A stretch of 64,000 bases of DNA, taken from contig NZ_BMQU01000005.1 in the NCBI RefSeq assembly GCF_014648275.1, forward strand, positions 62,001 to 126,000, in the 5' to 3' direction. Position 1 is the stretch's first letter. Every line of letters starts with the position of its first letter. Shown here in pieces: positions 1 through 9,490 of the stretch. This DNA is from Pseudomonas laurentiana (GTDB lineage Bacteria; Pseudomonadota; Gammaproteobacteria; Pseudomonadales; Pseudomonadaceae). Position numbers and translations under genes: made by a program. A model generated the notes under the pieces. The model saw only the letters and a list, made by a program, of their open reading frames with translations. It did no database searches and was not told where the DNA came from.

Positions 1-113
1 CAAGGGCTGAATTCAGCAGAAGCTCAGCCCCGCTCATAACGACTCGCAATCAAACGCCGCGCCGCTCAAGCAAACAGCGCTAAAACCAGGCATTGTCAGC
101 CGATTTGAAAACA

Positions 114-129
114 CTGTATAAATAACCAG
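114..129 (+). promoter_or_regulatory. LexA (SOS) box upstream of recN
   Basis: CTGTATAAATAACCAG has the CTG-N10-CAG layout and AT-rich centre of a gammaproteobacterial LexA operator. It lies 24 bases before the recN start, where LexA would block the promoter. recN is a classic SOS gene in Pseudomonas. Bases 1-113 show no coding region. Confidence 0.8.
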
Positions 130-153
130 ACTTAACACTTGGGAGCCGCCCCA

Positions 154-1827
154 ATGCTGGTGCATCTGTCTGTACATAATTACGCCATCGTCGAACACCT
201 GGACCTCGAACTGTCCCGCGGCATGAGCGTCATCACTGGCGAAACCGGGGCTGGCAAGTCGATCATGCTTGATGCCCTGGGCTTGACACTGGGCGACCGT
301 GCCGACAGCGGCGTGGTGCGTCCCGGCGCAGACAAGGCCGACATTCTGGCCACCTTCGACCTGATCGACATCCCCGAGGCGCGGGCCTGGCTGGCCGAGC
401 GCGACCTGGACAGCGACGGCCCCTGCATCCTGCGGCGCGTGATCACGGCCGAGGGGCGCACCCGCGGCTACATCAATGGCAGCCCCTGCCCACTGAGCGA
501 CCTCAAGGCCCTCGGCGAGCTATTGATCGATATCCACAGCCAGCACGAACACCAGTCCCTGCTGAAAACCGATACCCATCGTCGTCTGCTTGATGAATAT
601 GCAGGCGCCACCGATCTGGCTCGCCAGGTACAGTTGGCGGCTCAACGCTGGCGGCAAACGCGCCAGGAACTGGAGCGCCTGTCCAACTCCAGCGAAGAGC
701 AACAAGCCCGTCACCAGCTATTGAGTTATCAGTTGGAGGAGCTGGACAATCTGGGCCTCGGAGAAGATGAGCTGGAGCAACTGGAGCAGGAGCACAAGAA
801 CCTGACCAACGCCGAAGCCCTGTTCGGCATTTGCCGCCAGGTCATCGACCACTGCAGCGAAAGCGATTCGGGCAATGTACTCAGCGCACTGACCGTCAGC
901 CTCAACCGCCTGACTGCCGTACATAACGCCCCCAAGGCACTGGGCGAAGCGGCCAACCTGATTGCCAGCGCGCAGATTCAGGTCGAAGAGGCCGTAGGCG
1001 AACTCAATCGTTTCCTCGACAACTTCGATGCCGACCCCGCACGCCTGCAGCAACTGGAAGAACGCCTCGACACCATCTATACGCTGGCACGCAAGCACCG
1101 GGTTCACCCCACCGAACTGACTCAACTGCAGTGCAAGCTGACCAGCGAACTCGGAACACTCGATGCCAGCGATGAAGCCATCGAGCGGCTGAGCGAAGAA
1201 CTGGCCGCCTACGCCCGCCATTACCAGGAAAAAGCCTGCGAACTCAGCACGCTGCGCAGAGCCGCCGCTGACAGCCTTGCCAGTGCCGTAGAGCAAGAAA
1301 TTCAGCGCCTGGGCATGCCAGGCGGGCGCTTCAACATCGCGCTACAAACCAATAGCGGTGACGAGCTGCTGCCTCACGGCCTGGAACAGGTCGAGTTGCT
1401 GGTCAGCGCCAACCCCGGCCAACCCCTCAAGGCACTGGCCAAGGTCGCTTCCGGGGGCGAGCTGTCGCGCATCAGCCTGGCGATTCAGGTCATCACTGCA
1501 CAAACATCACGCATCCCGACACTGGTATTCGATGAAGTTGACGTAGGTATTGGTGGCCCAACGGCCGAAATCGTCGGCCAACTGCTGCGCCGACTGGGCG
1601 AGCGCGGCCAGGTACTGACAGTTACTCACCTGCCGCAAGTTGCCGCCCAGGGCCACCATCACTTGTTCGTGCATAAAGTGCGCAACAGTGACGCAACCCA
1701 CACAGCCGTCGCCAGCCTGAGTAAACGTGAACGCGTGGAAGAAGTCGCGCGAATGCTCGGCGGTATCGACCTGACCAAGGAGTCTCTGGCCCACGCGCGC
1801 AAAATGGTCGTCACCAGTAAAGCTTGA
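154..1827 (+). CDS. recN: DNA repair protein RecN
   Basis: RecN is an SMC-like ATPase that acts early in double-strand break repair. The 557-residue protein has the family's usual length. Walker A GETGAGKS is at residues 29-36, a coiled-coil middle spans about 150-380, the ABC signature SGGELSR is near 432 and Walker B LVFDEVD near 456. The open frame begins earlier at a TTG, but the ATG at 154 follows GGGAG at good spacing and starts the conserved MLVHLSVHNYAIV sequence. A LexA box precedes it, so it should be SOS-induced. It converges with fur. Confidence 0.97.
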   Translation: MLVHLSVHNYAIVEHLDLELSRGMSVITGETGAGKSIMLDALGLTLGDRADSGVVRPGADKADILATFDLIDIPEARAWLAERDLDSDGPCILRRVITAEGRTRGYINGSPCPLSDLKALGELLIDIHSQHEHQSLLKTDTHRRLLDEYAGATDLARQVQLAAQRWRQTRQELERLSNSSEEQQARHQLLSYQLEELDNLGLGEDELEQLEQEHKNLTNAEALFGICRQVIDHCSESDSGNVLSALTVSLNRLTAVHNAPKALGEAANLIASAQIQVEEAVGELNRFLDNFDADPARLQQLEERLDTIYTLARKHRVHPTELTQLQCKLTSELGTLDASDEAIERLSEELAAYARHYQEKACELSTLRRAAADSLASAVEQEIQRLGMPGGRFNIALQTNSGDELLPHGLEQVELLVSANPGQPLKALAKVASGGELSRISLAIQVITAQTSRIPTLVFDEVDVGIGGPTAEIVGQLLRRLGERGQVLTVTHLPQVAAQGHHHLFVHKVRNSDATHTAVASLSKRERVEEVARMLGGIDLTKESLAHARKMVVTSKA

Positions 1828-1848
1828 AGTATCCCTTCGCCAAAACCA

Positions 1849-1874
1849 GGAAGGCGACCCTAGGGTCGCCTTCC
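1849..1874. terminator. Hairpin between convergent recN and fur
   Basis: Two perfect 12-base arms, GGAAGGCGACCC and GGGTCGCCTTCC, are separated by 2 bases. The hairpin lies between the convergent recN and fur stops, so it probably serves both. There is no strong U tract on the plus side; on the minus side it is followed by a T-rich TGGTTTTGG. Confidence 0.65.
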
Positions 1875-1900
1875 ATGCTGTGCCTTAACGCAGGAAACAA

Positions 1901-2305
1901 TTAGCGTTTCTTGCGCACATACAGCACCAGATTGTGATCCATGAGCTCGAAACCATGCTCGGCAACGATCTCTCGCTGACGCTTCTCGATCTCGCTATCG
2001 AAGAACTCGATCACTTCACCGGACTCCACGTTGACCATGTGGTCGTGGTGACCACCATCAGCGAGCTCGAATACCGCATGACCACCATCAAAGTTGTGAC
2101 GGACCACCAGACCAGCAGCCTCAAACTGGGTCAACACCCGGTAAACCGTGGCCAAGCCGACATCCTCGCCTGCTTCCATCAACGCTTTGTAGACGTCCTC
2201 GGCGCTCATATGACGCTGCTCGGTGGAGTCAAGCATCTGTAGAATTTTGACTCGAGGCAGGGTCACCTTGAGACCGACTTTGCGTAGTTCGCTATTTTCA
2301 ACCAT
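1901..2305 (-). CDS. fur: Ferric uptake regulator Fur
   Basis: Fur is the iron-responsive repressor that binds Fur boxes when loaded with Fe2+. The protein has 134 residues, the Pseudomonas length, with an N-terminal winged helix (TLPRVKILQML, then TVYRVLTQFEAAGLV) and the metal site GGHHDHMVNVESGEVIEFFD. It lacks C-terminal CxxC pairs, as is normal for Pseudomonas Fur. The start at MVENSELRKVGLKVT is the conserved one; the upstream open frame is noise over the divergent promoter shared with omlA. Confidence 0.97.
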   Translation of the reverse strand: MVENSELRKVGLKVTLPRVKILQMLDSTEQRHMSAEDVYKALMEAGEDVGLATVYRVLTQFEAAGLVVRHNFDGGHAVFELADGGHHDHMVNVESGEVIEFFDSEIEKRQREIVAEHGFELMDHNLVLYVRKKR

Positions 2306-2329
2306 GGTCAGCTTTCTCGCCGATGCTGC

Positions 2330-2358
2330 TTCGCAGCTTCTCTTAATACGGGTATGAT
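2330..2358 (+). promoter_or_regulatory. Probable sigma70 promoter of omlA
   Basis: TTCGCA at 2330 and TATGAT at 2353 are separated by 17 bases, about 45 bases before the omlA ATG. The site lies in the short region between the divergent fur and omlA genes. Confidence 0.45.
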
Positions 2359-2402
2359 CGGGGTTTACGTTGTCCAGCCAAGATAGTGGAAGTCGCCCAC
2401 CG

Positions 2403-2924
2403 ATGCAAAACACCAAGCTCTTGCTAACCAGCCTCACGTTTGTGGGACTGCTCGCACTCGCCGGTTGTTCATTCCCCGGGGTTTACAAAATCGACATCCA
2501 GCAGGGCAATGTCGTAACGCAAGACATGATAGACCAATTACGCCCGGGAATGACCCGCCGGCAAGTGCGGTTTATCATGGGCAACCCACTGATTCAGGAC
2601 ACGTTCCACCCTAACCGCTGGGACTACCTCTACAGCCTGCAACCTGGTGGCGGCCAACGCCAACAGGAACGCATGAGTGTTTTCTTCAACGAGAACGACC
2701 AGCTGGCCAACCTGTCCGGCGACTTCATGCCAGGCGTGAGCCGTGACCAGGAGATCCTGGGGAGCGACGGCAATACCACCGTCAGCCCGGCCCACGGCAA
2801 CGAAGCCGTTAAAGAGAAGCCAGCCAAGGCTGGTTCGCTGGAAGAGAAGATCCAGCGCGACGTCGACACCATCGAGGTCATCCCGGTTCCTGTGCAGCAA
2901 CCGCTGGACACCTCACCACAATAA
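2403..2924 (+). CDS. omlA: Outer membrane lipoprotein OmlA (BamE/SmpA family)
   Basis: The 173-residue protein begins with a lipoprotein signal ([22 protein letters not shown]); cysteine in the LAGC lipobox would be lipidated. A SmpA/OmlA domain follows (about residues 30-105, with [18 protein letters not shown]). The family belongs to the BAM complex that folds outer-membrane proteins. The C-terminal tail beyond about residue 115 is hydrophilic and longer than E. coli BamE. The ATG at 2403 is used because it directly precedes the signal peptide. Divergence from fur is conserved in Pseudomonas. Confidence 0.94.
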   Translation: MQNTKLLLTSLTFVGLLALAGCSFPGVYKIDIQQGNVVTQDMIDQLRPGMTRRQVRFIMGNPLIQDTFHPNRWDYLYSLQPGGGQRQQERMSVFFNENDQLANLSGDFMPGVSRDQEILGSDGNTTVSPAHGNEAVKEKPAKAGSLEEKIQRDVDTIEVIPVPVQQPLDTSPQ

Positions 2925-2931
2925 GCCGACA

Positions 2932-2967
2932 CAAAAAAACAGCCCGGATCATTCCGGGCTTTTTTGT
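2932..2967. terminator. Bidirectional intrinsic terminator, omlA/rnfH
   Basis: AGCCCGGA and TCCGGGCT form an 8-base stem with loop TCAT, flanked by an A run on the left and a T run on the right. It can terminate both omlA (plus) and rnfH (minus), which converge here. Confidence 0.88.
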
Positions 2968-2978
2968 GACCTGTATTT

Positions 2979-3296
2979 CTAGCGCTTCGCCTTCTTGAAC
3001 ACCCGAGCCACCTTGGCTGCACGCTGCTTGCGAACCTCTTTAGGATCAATCAGCAGCGGCCGATACAACTCGATACGCTCCCCTGCCTCCACCAGGCGCT
3101 CCGCCGGATTGGGCACAACACGCCCAAAAATACCCAGCGGACACTCACTCAGATCAACCCCTGCGAGTTGCTCGGCAATGCCGGACAGCCGAACCGCCTC
3201 AGTCACCGAGGTCCCCGCCGGAACACTGCAGCTCAGCAACAGCTGACGCTCAGCAGTCGCATAGACCACTTCAATCTCAAGCATCGCCTCAGCCAT
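2979..3296 (-). CDS. rnfH: RnfH family ubiquitin-like protein
   Basis: Small protein of 105 residues with the RnfH (UPF0125) beta-grasp fold: IEVVYATAERQLLL, then VPAGTSVTEAVRLSGI and IFGRVVPNPAERLVEAGERIELYRPLLIDPKEVRK. The molecular role is not established. The start MAEAMLEIEVVYA overlaps the ratA stop by 8 bases, so the two are translationally coupled; the ratA-rnfH pair is conserved across gammaproteobacteria. The C-terminus is lysine- and arginine-rich. Confidence 0.92.
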   Translation of the reverse strand: MAEAMLEIEVVYATAERQLLLSCSVPAGTSVTEAVRLSGIAEQLAGVDLSECPLGIFGRVVPNPAERLVEAGERIELYRPLLIDPKEVRKQRAAKVARVFKKAKR

Positions 3297-3723
3297 TGAT
3301 TTGCTTTGCCCGCTGACAGAACGCATCGACCAAGGTGTTGGCCGCCTGGTTGAAGAGCGGACCCAAGGTTGCCCGCACCAGCGGACCAGCATAGTCGAAC
3401 GACAGGTCAAGGCTGATCTTGCAGGCTTTCTCGTTCAATGCCTTGAACACCCAGACACCGTGCAATTGATTGAACGGCCCTTCTTCCAGGTTCATTTCAA
3501 TCGACTGCCCGGGCACCAGCACATTGCGCGTCACAAAACGCTGGCTCATGCCGCCCTTGGCCACTTCCAGACTGGCACGCATTTGCGTGTCGCTGGCTTC
3601 GAGCACCGTGCTCGAAGAGCACCAAGGCAGAAACTCCGGATAACGCGCCACGTCATTGACCAGGTCGTAAAGCGCCTGGGCAGGGTAAGGCAGCAGGGCC
3701 GAACGTTGAATATGGGTAGTCAT
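3289..3723 (-). CDS. ratA: RatA/COQ10-like START-domain protein
   Basis: A single polyketide-cyclase/START domain fills the 144 residues (ALLPYPAQALYDLVNDVARYPEFLPWC at the N-terminus). The family includes E. coli RatA/PasT, reported to block 70S ribosome association, and Coq10, which binds ubiquinone; which role applies here cannot be read from the sequence. The ATG at 3723 lies 7 bases after the stop of the upstream symporter gene, so the three minus-strand genes probably share a transcript. Confidence 0.9.
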   Translation of the reverse strand: MTTHIQRSALLPYPAQALYDLVNDVARYPEFLPWCSSSTVLEASDTQMRASLEVAKGGMSQRFVTRNVLVPGQSIEMNLEEGPFNQLHGVWVFKALNEKACKISLDLSFDYAGPLVRATLGPLFNQAANTLVDAFCQRAKQING

Positions 3724-3730
3724 CCAGGTG

Positions 3731-5134
3731 TCACTTCCAAAGCTGAGCGGCAAACACAATCAGAATGCCGAGGGGCGCCACATAGCGCATCAAGAAGAAG
3801 GTCAGAGCAAACAGCAGCGGGCTGCGCATGGCCAGTTCGTCGCGCACCGCTTCACGCCCCATGATCCAACCCGCGAATATCACAAAGCACAAACCACCCA
3901 GCGGCAGCATGATGCGCGAGGTAAAGAAGTCGATCACCCCGAAGAAGTCCAGGCCGGCTTTGGCACCCCATTCGTAGAGCCGAAAGCCACGCTCATCGCT
4001 CACAAAAAACTTCGCTTGCTGCCAGATATTGAACGAGAACACGGTTCCCAGGCCCACCAACCAACAGCTGAACGCCAGCCATGTGGTGATCCAGCCACGC
4101 CGCACGCCCGTGCGCTCAACCAGGTAGGCGACCATTGGCTCCAGCAGTGAAATCGCTGAGCTCCAGGCCGCCACCGCCACTAGAACAAAGAATACGACGC
4201 CCATCAACTGGCCGAAGGCCACATTGCCGAAGGCGAATGGCAATGCAACGAACATCAGGCCCGGCCCTTCGCTGGGATTCAGGCCAGCGGCGAACACGAT
4301 TGGAAACAACGCCAGACCCGCAAGCAACGATACAAAGGTATCCAGCAGGGCCACCGAGACAATCGTACCGGCAATCGATGATTGCTTCGGCATGTAAGCG
4401 CCATAAATAAGCAAAGAACCGACACCGACGCTCAGCGAGAAAAAGGCATGCCCCATCGCCGGGAGCAGGCCGTCCATCAGGCGCGACGGATCGAAGTCGA
4501 ACATGAAGTGCACGCCCTGCATGAAGTGCCCGGTGGTCAAGCTGTAGCCCAGCAGGATGACCAGCAGCAGAAACAGCAGCGGCATCATGATACGCAAGCT
4601 GCGCTCCAGCCCGGCAACCACCCCCCTGGCGATCACGACCGCAGACAACGCCATGAACAGGCTGTGCCAGAGCACCAGGCGCCAGGGATCACTGATGACG
4701 CCATTGAAATACGCCCCCACCTGATCGGCCGTCACACCTTGAAAGTCACCACGCCCCATGTCGAGGATGTAGTCAAACGACCACCCTCCAACAACGCTGT
4801 AAAACGAGAGAATCAACAGCGCGGTGAGCATGCCGGCGAAGGCCCACCAGGACCAACGCGGCGAGCGACCGGTTTCAACGGCCAGGTCACGCAGGGCATT
4901 GGCCGGGCTTTGCCGGGTGCGCCGCCCGATCAGGGTTTCGGCCAGCATCACCGGGATACCGATCAGGGCGATGCAAGCAAGGAAGACCAGGACAAAGGCA
5001 CCACCACCGTAAACCCCGACCATGTAGGGGAATTTCCAGATACTCCCCAGACCTACGGCTGCGCCTGTCGCCGCCAGCACGAAGACCCAGCGACTGGCCC
5101 AGCCACCATGGACAGAAACCTTGTCCGTCGACAT
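3731..5134 (-). CDS. Sodium-dependent transporter, NSS (SNF) family
   Basis: A 467-residue multi-spanning membrane protein with the neurotransmitter:sodium symporter signature in helix 1 ([19 protein letters not shown]), followed by glycine-rich GVYGGGAF. About 11-12 hydrophobic segments are visible. Bacterial members import amino acids (often Trp, Leu or Tyr) with Na+; the substrate here is unknown. The open frame starts at a TTG, but the ATG at 5134 ([12 protein letters not shown]) is preferred. It is divergent from smpB and leads into ratA-rnfH. Confidence 0.93.
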   Translation of the reverse strand: MSTDKVSVHGGWASRWVFVLAATGAAVGLGSIWKFPYMVGVYGGGAFVLVFLACIALIGIPVMLAETLIGRRTRQSPANALRDLAVETGRSPRWSWWAFAGMLTALLILSFYSVVGGWSFDYILDMGRGDFQGVTADQVGAYFNGVISDPWRLVLWHSLFMALSAVVIARGVVAGLERSLRIMMPLLFLLLVILLGYSLTTGHFMQGVHFMFDFDPSRLMDGLLPAMGHAFFSLSVGVGSLLIYGAYMPKQSSIAGTIVSVALLDTFVSLLAGLALFPIVFAAGLNPSEGPGLMFVALPFAFGNVAFGQLMGVVFFVLVAVAAWSSAISLLEPMVAYLVERTGVRRGWITTWLAFSCWLVGLGTVFSFNIWQQAKFFVSDERGFRLYEWGAKAGLDFFGVIDFFTSRIMLPLGGLCFVIFAGWIMGREAVRDELAMRSPLLFALTFFLMRYVAPLGILIVFAAQLWK

Positions 5135-5233
5135 CAACACACTCAACTAAGAAAAAAAGAGCGCGCATTGTCCGGGATTCACTCCGGCGGCTCAAGCACA
5201 CCGCAACCCATAGCCGACAGCGCAGCGACTGCC

Positions 5234-5239
5234 TATAAT
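5234..5239 (+). promoter_or_regulatory. Perfect -10 box very close to smpB start
   Basis: TATAAT ends only 9 bases before the smpB ATG at 5249. With a normal start point 6-8 bases downstream the mRNA would have almost no leader. No convincing -35 box is seen 17 bases upstream. Confidence 0.55.
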
Positions 5240-5248
5240 GCCGCCCCT

Positions 5249-5731
5249 ATGGCTAAACAAACGAAACATCCAACAGGGACCATCGCGCAGAATAAAAAGG
5301 CGCGACACGATTACTTCATCGAGCACAAGTTCGAGGCCGGTCTGGTCCTGGCCGGTTGGGAAGTAAAGAGTCTGCGTGCCGGCAAGGCGCACCTGACGGA
5401 CAGCTACGTGGTACTCAAGGACGGCGAGGCATGGCTGATGGGTAGCCATATCACGCCGCTGACCACGGCCAGCACCCACGTCATTGCCGACCCGACACGT
5501 ACCCGCAAACTGCTGCTCAATCGCCGCGAGCTGGAGCGCCTGCATGCTGCCGTACAGCAGAAGGGCTACACCTGCGTGGCCTTGTCGATTTACTGGAGCA
5601 AGCACTTGATCAAGTGCGAAATCGCTCTGGGCAAGGGCAAGAAGGAATACGACAAGCGCGATACCCAGCGCGAGCGTGATTCCGACCGCGAACTGCAGCG
5701 CGCAGTACGCAGCAAGGGTCGAGACGACTGA
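5249..5731 (+). CDS. smpB: SsrA-binding protein SmpB
   Basis: SmpB binds tmRNA and escorts it to stalled ribosomes in trans-translation. The 160-residue protein is full length, with the conserved core ([37 protein letters not shown]) and the basic C-terminal tail ([20 protein letters not shown]) that enters the decoding centre. The start [21 protein letters not shown] matches the family; the open frame upstream of it is antisense to the symporter gene and not coding. Its RNA partner ssrA lies 9 kb downstream. Confidence 0.97.
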   Translation: MAKQTKHPTGTIAQNKKARHDYFIEHKFEAGLVLAGWEVKSLRAGKAHLTDSYVVLKDGEAWLMGSHITPLTTASTHVIADPTRTRKLLLNRRELERLHAAVQQKGYTCVALSIYWSKHLIKCEIALGKGKKEYDKRDTQRERDSDRELQRAVRSKGRDD

Positions 5732-5737
5732 GGCCAA

Positions 5738-5804
5738 TGGCGGGTAAGGTTTAGCGCCCGCCAGCGCCTGGTACCGACAAGGCCGGCGCCTGAAAAGGCG
5801 CTGG
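5738..5804. terminator. Hairpin-rich gap between smpB and lldR
   Basis: Two GC-rich inverted repeats fill the gap between the convergent genes: TGGCGGG with CCCGCCA (5738-5763), and CCAGCGCC with GGCGCTGG (5761-5804). The second has an inner GCGCC-TTTTCA-GGCGC stem on the minus strand. No clear U tract is present, so a terminator role is only likely. Confidence 0.35.
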
Positions 5805-6572
5805 CTAGCGGCCTTTGCGGCGTTCTGCCCGGGCGACGCGTTGCGCTTCCTGACGTACCTCTTCGAGGACTTCCTGCACATACAGAATGTGCCGGCTGGA
5901 GACCTCGCGAGCATCTTGTGCACGCCCCTCGACAATCGCCAGATACAAGTCACGGTGCTGGGCAATCAGCATGTCACGTGTCTCGCTGCGCTGCTTGTAC
6001 ATGCCACCAATGTTGGTCACCACGTTGCGCTTAAGCAGGTCGAACAACCCGCGAATGGTATGCAGCAGCACGGCATTGTGGCTGGCTTCGGCAATCGCCA
6101 AGTGAAAGCTCGCATCTGCGGCGCCCTCCTCCGCCCGACTGATCTCATCGGCCCGTGCATAGCAGTCCTGCAGGGCATCAAAGGCAGCCTTGAGCCGTTC
6201 GCGATCGACTTCAGTCGCACGAATCGCGGCATAGTAGGCACACGAAGCCTCTAGCGTGTGCCGGAACTCAAGCAGATCGCGCTGCGCCTCAGGATTGTTC
6301 TCAAGCAACAGCAACAAGGGATCACTGAAGGTCGAACCCAGCGACTCAGCCACGTAGTTACCGCCACCTTGGCGGCTCACCAGCATGCCTCGGGCCACCA
6401 GCTTCTGGATCGCCTCACGCAACGACGGCCGTGAAACACCAAACTGCTCAGCCAGTAAGCGTTCAGCCGGCAATCGCTCACCCGCAGTCAAAGTGCCTTC
6501 AAGAATCATCCCCTCAAGCCGTTCGACGATATCGTCGGACAAACGGCGTTGGCGGACCTGATCGAAAACCAT
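5805..6572 (-). CDS. lldR: GntR (FadR-type) lactate operon regulator LldR
   Basis: A 255-residue FadR-subfamily regulator. The N-terminal winged helix (residues about 10-75: ERLEGMILEGTLTAGERLPAERLLAEQFGVSRPSLREAIQKL) is followed by an all-helical FCD effector domain with metal-ligand-type residues (D, H and H in the DASFHLAIAEASHN, QHRDLYLAI and SSRHILYV stretches). It is divergent from the lactate operon, and a perfect palindrome of the FadR/LldR type lies between them, so it most likely represses lldP-lutABC-dld until lactate is present. Start at MVFDQVRQRRLSDD. Confidence 0.9.
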   Translation of the reverse strand: MVFDQVRQRRLSDDIVERLEGMILEGTLTAGERLPAERLLAEQFGVSRPSLREAIQKLVARGMLVSRQGGGNYVAESLGSTFSDPLLLLLENNPEAQRDLLEFRHTLEASCAYYAAIRATEVDRERLKAAFDALQDCYARADEISRAEEGAADASFHLAIAEASHNAVLLHTIRGLFDLLKRNVVTNIGGMYKQRSETRDMLIAQHRDLYLAIVEGRAQDAREVSSRHILYVQEVLEEVRQEAQRVARAERRKGR

Positions 6573-6763
6573 CACATACTCTCCACAATCCCGGGCACCT
6601 CCGGAGCCGCCTATTCTGGCGTATCCAGGCCTGATCGACACCCATCAGTTTGCATCTTTCCTCGCCATTCAGACGCCAAGTCCTACGTCCCGAGACGAAA
6701 GTTTCGCCGAGGCAAATTGACACACCCCCGCCACGGCTTTTAACCTAGCGCCACGACATTGTA

Positions 6764-6780
6764 AATTGGTATTACCAATT
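6764..6780. promoter_or_regulatory. Palindromic LldR operator
   Basis: AATTGGTATTACCAATT is a perfect 7-3-7 palindrome with the TNGTNNNACNA core typical of FadR-family GntR sites. It lies in the 254-base region between divergent lldR and lldP, 46 bases before the lldP start. Confidence 0.8.
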
Positions 6781-6826
6781 AACCAACCGTCAGCGCATGA
6801 CCAACAACAATTAGGGGCCACCCCAT

Positions 6827-8515
6827 ATGCAAACCTGGCAACAGATCTACAGTCCGCTTGGCAGTCTTGGCTTGTCCGCAATGGCGGCAGTCATCCCCAT
6901 CGTGTTCTTCTTCCTGGCTCTGGCCGTATTCCGCCTCAAAGGCCACGTCGCCGGCAGCATCACCCTGGCGCTGTCGATCCTGGTGGCGATTTTTGCTTTC
7001 CAGATGCCTGCCGACATGGCGTTTGCCGCCGCCGGCTATGGTTTTGCCTATGGTTTGTGGCCCATCGCCTGGATCATCGTCGCCGCGGTATTCCTGTACA
7101 AACTGACGGTCAAGAGTGGTCAGTTCGAGGTCATCCGCAGCTCGGTACTGTCGATTACCGACGACCAGCGCCTGCAGGTACTGCTGATTGGCTTCTGCTT
7201 CGGTGCATTCCTTGAGGGCGCGGCCGGCTTCGGCGCGCCTGTGGCCATCACCGCCGCGCTGCTGGTAGGCCTGGGCTTCAACCCGCTCTACGCTGCCGGC
7301 TTGTGCCTGATCGCCAACACCGCGCCAGTGGCGTTCGGTGCCTTGGGCATCCCGATCATCGTGGCCGGCCAGGTCACCGGCATCGACGCCTTCCACATTG
7401 GCGCCATGACCGGTCGTCAACTGCCACTGCTGTCGATGTTCGTACCGTTCTGGCTGGTGTTCATGATGGACGGCATGCGTGGCGTCAAAGAAACCTGGCC
7501 AGCAGCGCTGGTCGCCGGCTTCAGCTTCGCCGTCACGCAGTACTTCACTTCCAACTTCATCGGCCCGGAACTGCCGGACATCACCTCGGCCCTGGTCAGC
7601 CTGATCTCCCTGACTCTGTTCCTGAAGGTCTGGCAGCCCAAGCGTTCGTTCGCAACCGCCAACGCCAGCGTCGGCGCGGCCGCTGTACAGAGCAGCGGTG
7701 GCTTTGGCCAGCCGCGCACGACTCAGCCGTCGCCTTACAGCCTCGGTGAGATTTTCAAAGCCTGGTCGCCGTTCCTGATCCTCACCGTACTGGTCACCAT
7801 CTGGACCCTGAAACCGTTCAAGGCGATGTTCGCTGCCGGCGGCTCGATGTACAGCTGGGTGTTCAACTTTGCCATCCCGCACCTGGATCAACTGGTCATC
7901 AAGAGCGCACCGATCGTTGCCAACCCGACAGCGATCCCGGCGGTGTTCAAACTTGATCCGATCTCGGCGACCGGTACGGCGATTTTCTTCTCCGCACTGG
8001 TCTCGATGCTGGTGCTGAAAATCAACGTCAAAACTGGTCTGACCACTTTGAAAGAGACCTTCTACGAACTTCGCTGGCCCATTCTGTCGATTGGTATGGT
8101 GCTGGCCTTTGCCTTCGTCACCAACTACTCGGGCATGTCCTCGACCATGGCCCTGGTGCTGGCCGGTACAGGCGCTGCGTTCCCGTTCTTCTCGCCGTTC
8201 CTGGGTTGGCTGGGCGTGTTCCTGACCGGTTCGGACACCTCGTCCAACGCACTGTTCAGCTCGCTGCAAGCCACCACTGCTCACCAGATCGGGGTCAACG
8301 ACACCCTGCTGGTTGCGGCCAACACCAGCGGCGGCGTTACCGGCAAGATGATCTCGCCACAGTCCATCGCAGTCGCCTGCGCTGCCACTGGCCTGGTTGG
8401 CAAGGAATCGGACCTGTTCCGCTTCACGCTCAAGCACAGCCTGTTCTTTGCCACCATCGTCGGCCTGATCACCCTGATCCAGGCGTACTGGTTGACCGGC
8501 ATGCTGGTGCACTGA
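6827..8515 (+). CDS. lldP: L-lactate permease
   Basis: A 562-residue LctP-family proton-coupled transporter of the inner membrane for lactate and related 2-hydroxy acids. Many hydrophobic segments are visible with the family motifs [27 protein letters not shown] and, near the C-terminus, [16 protein letters not shown] and [26 protein letters not shown] sits before the ATG. It is the first gene of the lactate operon, downstream of the LldR operator; lutA follows after 150 bases containing a hairpin. Confidence 0.96.
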   Translation: MQTWQQIYSPLGSLGLSAMAAVIPIVFFFLALAVFRLKGHVAGSITLALSILVAIFAFQMPADMAFAAAGYGFAYGLWPIAWIIVAAVFLYKLTVKSGQFEVIRSSVLSITDDQRLQVLLIGFCFGAFLEGAAGFGAPVAITAALLVGLGFNPLYAAGLCLIANTAPVAFGALGIPIIVAGQVTGIDAFHIGAMTGRQLPLLSMFVPFWLVFMMDGMRGVKETWPAALVAGFSFAVTQYFTSNFIGPELPDITSALVSLISLTLFLKVWQPKRSFATANASVGAAAVQSSGGFGQPRTTQPSPYSLGEIFKAWSPFLILTVLVTIWTLKPFKAMFAAGGSMYSWVFNFAIPHLDQLVIKSAPIVANPTAIPAVFKLDPISATGTAIFFSALVSMLVLKINVKTGLTTLKETFYELRWPILSIGMVLAFAFVTNYSGMSSTMALVLAGTGAAFPFFSPFLGWLGVFLTGSDTSSNALFSSLQATTAHQIGVNDTLLVAANTSGGVTGKMISPQSIAVACAATGLVGKESDLFRFTLKHSLFFATIVGLITLIQAYWLTGMLVH

Positions 8516-8541
8516 TCCGAGTTACGCTTGATGCAATAAAC

Positions 8542-8565
8542 CTGGCGCGGTCACACCCGCGCCAG
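8542..8565 (+). terminator. Intercistronic hairpin after lldP
   Basis: CTGGCGCGG and CCGCGCCAG form a 9-base stem with a 6-base loop, between lldP and lutA. It has no U tract, so it may be an mRNA-processing or attenuation element rather than a full terminator. Confidence 0.4.
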
Positions 8566-8665
8566 CTGTTCAACAACCCCGCCTGCAAGGTTGCCGAAAG
8601 CTTCGCTGGATAGAGTGCCGGCAGCACGCAGGATGGATAACCGGGCCCACCCGGAGACACGCCTG

Positions 8666-9490
8666 ATGAGCGACCTGTTTTATAACGCCGTGCCTAACGC
8701 CACCCGCGTCGCACCGCCACTGCCCCAACCACGGGAATACCCACAACGCAAACCCGCGCAGGTCTACCTGTTCGGCACCTGCGTACTCGATCTGTTCTAC
8801 CCGGAAGCGGGCATGGACGCGATCCACCTGCTGGAACGCGAAGGCATTCGTGTCGAGTACCCGCAAGGCCAGAGCTGCTGTGGTCAACCGGCTTATACCA
8901 GCGGTTACACCGAGCAGGCCAGGGAAGTGGCCAGGGCGCAACTGGCGTTGTTTGCAGGCGATTATCCGGTGGTCGTTCCGTCGGGTTCGTGCGCCGGGAT
9001 GATTCGTGAACACTACGCCGACTTGTTCCACGACGAGCCGGAAACGTTGAAACAGGTCCAGGCGCTGGCCGCTCGCACCTACGAGCTGGCCGAGTTCCTG
9101 CTGCATGTGTGCAAGGTACAACTGCAGGACCACGGGAACCCGGTCAAAGTGGCGCTGCATACGTCATGCTCGGCACGCCGGGAAATGAACACCCATGTGC
9201 ACGGGCGTGCTCTACTGTCACAACTGGGTAATGTGGAACGGGTCGAGCACGACCATGAAAGCGAATGTTGTGGCTTTGGCGGCACCTTCAGCGTCCGTAT
9301 GCCAGACATTAGCGGTGCAATGGTCGCGGACAAGACCCGCGCCCTGAAAGACTCCGGCGCCCACCAGGTGGTGAGCGCCGACTGCGGTTGCCTGATGAAC
9401 ATCAACGGCGCCCTGGAAAAACAGCGTGAAGCGCTGCGCGGCCAACACTTGGCCAGCTTCCTCTGGCAACGTACCGGAGGTGGTCAATGA
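8666..9490 (+). CDS. lldE: L-lactate dehydrogenase complex subunit LutA/LldE
   Basis: A 274-residue protein with two CCG (cysteine-rich) domains: YPQGQSCCGQPAYTSGY near residue 70 and ESECCGFGGTFSVRMPD near 205. These bind an iron-sulfur cluster in the three-part LutABC (LldEFG) oxidase that turns L-lactate into pyruvate. The ATG at 8666 follows GGAGA; the longer open frame upstream is not supported. The stop overlaps the next gene by ATGA. Confidence 0.94.
   Translation: MSDLFYNAVPNATRVAPPLPQPREYPQRKPAQVYLFGTCVLDLFYPEAGMDAIHLLEREGIRVEYPQGQSCCGQPAYTSGYTEQAREVARAQLALFAGDYPVVVPSGSCAGMIREHYADLFHDEPETLKQVQALAARTYELAEFLLHVCKVQLQDHGNPVKVALHTSCSARREMNTHVHGRALLSQLGNVERVEHDHESECCGFGGTFSVRMPDISGAMVADKTRALKDSGAHQVVSADCGCLMNINGALEKQREALRGQHLASFLWQRTGGGQ

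Noticed and set aside
4382-5248. Long N-terminal extension of the smpB frame
   Set aside because: It is antisense to the sodium symporter gene; SmpB is normally about 160 residues.
6779-8512. 577-codon open frame on the minus strand across lldP
   Set aside because: It is antisense to a clear transporter gene, is rich in Gln, Gly, Asp and Arg with no domain, and arises from high-GC codon bias.
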